DNA of 64,000 bases. Origin: Agromyces laixinhei. GTDB lineage: Bacteria; Actinomycetota; Actinomycetes; Actinomycetales; Microbacteriaceae. Of this stretch, positions 62,107-64,000 are shown in pieces. The position numbers were made by a program, and so were the translations under genes. Positions within the stretch are counted from its first letter, which is position 1. Each line of letters opens with the position of its first letter. The notes under the pieces were generated by a model that made no database searches, was not told where the DNA came from, and worked only from the letters and a program-made list of their open reading frames with translations. The stretch is from positions 1,426,001 to 1,490,000 of the forward strand of contig NZ_CP040872.1 of assembly GCF_006337065.1 (NCBI RefSeq). The letters are read 5' to 3'.

Positions 62107-63603
62107 TCAGCGAGCGGTGCCGAAGCGCGGCGAGTGCGCCTCGTTCAGCGTGATGTGCACCGCCTGCTGGTCGGTGTAGAAGTCGATCGAGCGATATCCG
62201 CCCTCGTGGCCGAGGCCCGACGCCTTGACGCCGCCGAACGGCGTGCGCAGGTCGCGCACGTTGTTCGAGTTCAGCCACACCATGCCGGCCTCGACCGACT
62301 GGGCGAAGGTGTGCGCGCGCTTCAGATCGTTCGTCCAGATGTAGGCGGCGAGGCCGTAGCGGGTGTTGTTCGCGAGGGCGAGCGCCTCCTCATCGGTGTC
62401 GAACGGCGTGATGGCGACGACGGGCCCGAAGATCTCCTCCTGGAAGATGCGAGCGTCGGGCGAGACATCCGCAAAGACCGTTGGGGCGACGTAATTGCCG
62501 GTGTCGAGGCCCTCGGGGCGCCCGCCTCCCGCGACGAGTCGGCCCTCGCTCTTGCCGATCTCGACGTAGCGCATGACCTTCTCGTAGTGCTCGGGGTGCA
62601 CGAGCGCGCCGACCTCGGTCGCCGGGTCATGCGGGTCGCCGACGACGATGTTCTTCGCACGGGCGGCGTAGCGGGCCACGAAGTCGTCGTAGACCCCGCG
62701 CTCGACGAGCACGCGTGAGCCCGCGGTGCAGCGCTCGCCGTTCAGCGAGAAGACGCCGAAGACGGTCGCGTCGAGGGCGGAGTCGAGGTCGGCGTCGGCG
62801 AACACGACCGCGGGGGACTTGCCGCCGAGCTCCATCGAGAGGCCCTTCAGGAAGGGCGCTGCGTTGCCGAAGATGATCTGGCCGGTGCGGCTCTCGCCGG
62901 TGAACGAGATGAGCGGCACATCCGGATGCTTCACCAGCGCGTCACCCGCTTCTTCACCGAGGCCGTTCACGAGGTTGAAGACGCCGTCGGGTACGCCGGC
63001 CTCGCGGAAGATCTCCGCCCAGAGCGATGCAGAGAGCGGCGTGAACTCGGCGGGCTTCAGCACCACGGTGTTGCCCGTCGCGAGCGCAGGGGCGAGCTTC
63101 CACGACTCGAGCATGAACGGCGTGTTCCACGGTGTGATCAGGCCGGCGACGCCGATCGGCTTGCGGTTCACGTAGTTCACCTGGCGGCCAGGCACCTTGT
63201 AGGCGTCGTCGCGCTGGGCGACGATGAGGTCGGCGAAGAACCTGAAGTTCTCGGCGGCGCGCTGCGCCTGGCCGAGCGCCTGTGTGATCGGCAGTCCCGT
63301 GTCGAAGGTCTCGAGCTCGGCGAGCCGGGCGTCACGCGCTTCGACGAGGTCGGCGATCTTGTGCAGCACCCGCGAGCGCTGACGGGGGAGCAAACGAGGC
63401 CAGGGCCCATCGTCGAATGCGCGCTTCGCTGCGGCGACGGCGAGGTCGATGTCGGCCTGCCGGCCCGCGGCGGCCTGCACGTAGGTCTCGTTCGAGACGG
63501 GGTCGAGCACGTCGAACGTCTCGCCGCCGACCGAGTCGACGAACTCGCCGTCGATGAAGTGTCGGATGCGGTCGGGCAGGCCCTCGGGGATGTAGTGCGT
63601 CAT
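62107..63603 (-). CDS. hpaE: 5-carboxymethyl-2-hydroxymuconate semialdehyde dehydrogenase
   Basis: A 498-residue aldehyde dehydrogenase, next step after HpaD. Catalytic Glu in MELGGKSPAV, catalytic Cys in NGERCTAGSR, NAD site ISFTGESRTGQ and TPWNTPFMLESWK are all present. The assignment to HpaE over other ALDHs rests on sequence resemblance and on the adjacent hpaD. The ring-cleavage product of HpaD is its substrate. Later hpa genes are not in the window. Confidence 0.92.
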   Translation of the reverse strand: MTHYIPEGLPDRIRHFIDGEFVDSVGGETFDVLDPVSNETYVQAAAGRQADIDLAVAAAKRAFDDGPWPRLLPRQRSRVLHKIADLVEARDARLAELETFDTGLPITQALGQAQRAAENFRFFADLIVAQRDDAYKVPGRQVNYVNRKPIGVAGLITPWNTPFMLESWKLAPALATGNTVVLKPAEFTPLSASLWAEIFREAGVPDGVFNLVNGLGEEAGDALVKHPDVPLISFTGESRTGQIIFGNAAPFLKGLSMELGGKSPAVVFADADLDSALDATVFGVFSLNGERCTAGSRVLVERGVYDDFVARYAARAKNIVVGDPHDPATEVGALVHPEHYEKVMRYVEIGKSEGRLVAGGGRPEGLDTGNYVAPTVFADVSPDARIFQEEIFGPVVAITPFDTDEEALALANNTRYGLAAYIWTNDLKRAHTFAQSVEAGMVWLNSNNVRDLRTPFGGVKASGLGHEGGYRSIDFYTDQQAVHITLNEAHSPRFGTAR

Positions 63604-63657
63604 GTCATGCTGCTTTCGGTTGTCGGGTGTGCGTCGACGAGGTCAGGGAACGAACGG

Positions 63658-64000
63658 TCAGGCGGGTGCGGGGTGCGGATGCCTCGCCTGGTACGCGAGC
63701 ACTGCGTCGAGGGTGGCGGTGCGGTGCCGGCGCGCGGCGAGTTCGATGTCGAGCGGATCGGCGCCCTGCTCGATGAGCTGCAGGATGCGCTCGTGCTCCT
63801 CGACCGATTCGTGCGCGCGCCCCGGCACGAAGCTGAACGACGAGTCGCGAAGCGCCCTCATGCGACTCCAGCCGCGCTGCACGAGGTCGAGGATGTGCGG
63901 GTTCGGGCACTCCTCGAAGAGCACCGAGTGGAACTCCAGGTTGAGCCCGGTGAAGCGATGCGGGTCGAAATCTTCGAGCGTACGACGCATCCGCTCGTTG
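63658..64000 (-). CDS. GntR-family regulator (FCD domain), truncated by window edge
   Basis: The C-terminal 110 or so residues of an FCD-type GntR regulator: FTGLNLEFHSVLFEECPNPH, SRMRALRDSSFSFV and SVEEHERILQLIEQGADPLD with the His ligands of the FCD metal site (FH, EH, RRH). The N-terminal helix-turn-helix lies beyond 64000. It is 54 bases before hpaE on the same strand and very likely regulates the hpa genes. Confidence 0.88.
   Translation of the reverse strand, partial: NERMRRTLEDFDPHRFTGLNLEFHSVLFEECPNPHILDLVQRGWSRMRALRDSSFSFVPGRAHESVEEHERILQLIEQGADPLDIELAARRHRTATLDAVLAYQARHPHPAPA

Overview
The window looks like chromosomal DNA of a high-GC actinobacterium, most likely Microbacteriaceae (an Agromyces-like genus is a guess). 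Coding DNA has strong G/C third positions and no rRNA is present. The stretch from about 27.9 to 44.9 kb keeps a gene neighbourhood I recall from other actinobacteria: metallophosphoesterase, PASTA-containing ponA, DUF4177, RidA, acs, 6C RNA, tad pilus genes, topA and holB.

Layout. 0-14 kb: ABC-F ATPase, an MFS exporter and an Rv2578c-type radical SAM gene (each of the last two behind a LexA-like box; the radical SAM gene carries a mini-intein), a frameshifted lipoprotein, a secreted S1 protease, a membrane sensor-kinase pair, thymidine kinase, a tandem UspA protein, a DUF418-like membrane protein, a UDP-glucose-type dehydrogenase and tRNA-Pro. 14-25 kb is an accessory region with visibly lower GC: a decayed SIR2-type gene, a tightly overlapping three-gene cassette (membrane protein, DUF1906 wall-hydrolase-like protein, Tat-exported protein), small secreted proteins, and a nest of insertion sequences in which an IS21 element is broken by an IS256 remnant and an IS3 element. 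25-34 kb: a two-component system, a peptidoglycan-binding repeat protein, the ponA region, and a DUF559-type gene flanked by two unusual palindromes that share one core, plus low-complexity repeats.

34-46.7 kb: acs, divergent from 6C RNA and the tad/flp pilus genes (ATPase, T2SF protein, DUF4244, two TadE-like pseudopilins), then topA-tmk-holB and a secreted S33 peptidase with touching reading frames, then tRNA-Thr. 46.7-55.3 kb: regulator/transporter and regulator/reductase pairs, a flavodoxin lipoprotein, and a four-domain NhaA-DsbA-cNMP-glutaredoxin-like fusion. 55.5-64 kb: an oxidoreductase, a frameshifted D-Ala-D-Ala carboxypeptidase, nicotinamidase, an alpha/beta hydrolase, a Tat-exported phosphoesterase, and homoprotocatechuate meta-cleavage genes (hpaD, hpaE) beside a GntR regulator cut by the window edge.

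A recurrent oddity is single-base frameshifts in or beside short homopolymer runs in at least five genes (lipoprotein, SIR2, istA, tadB, dacB). They may be real decay in the accessory region, but such a pattern is also typical of long-read consensus errors, and the tadB and dacB cases should be treated with suspicion.
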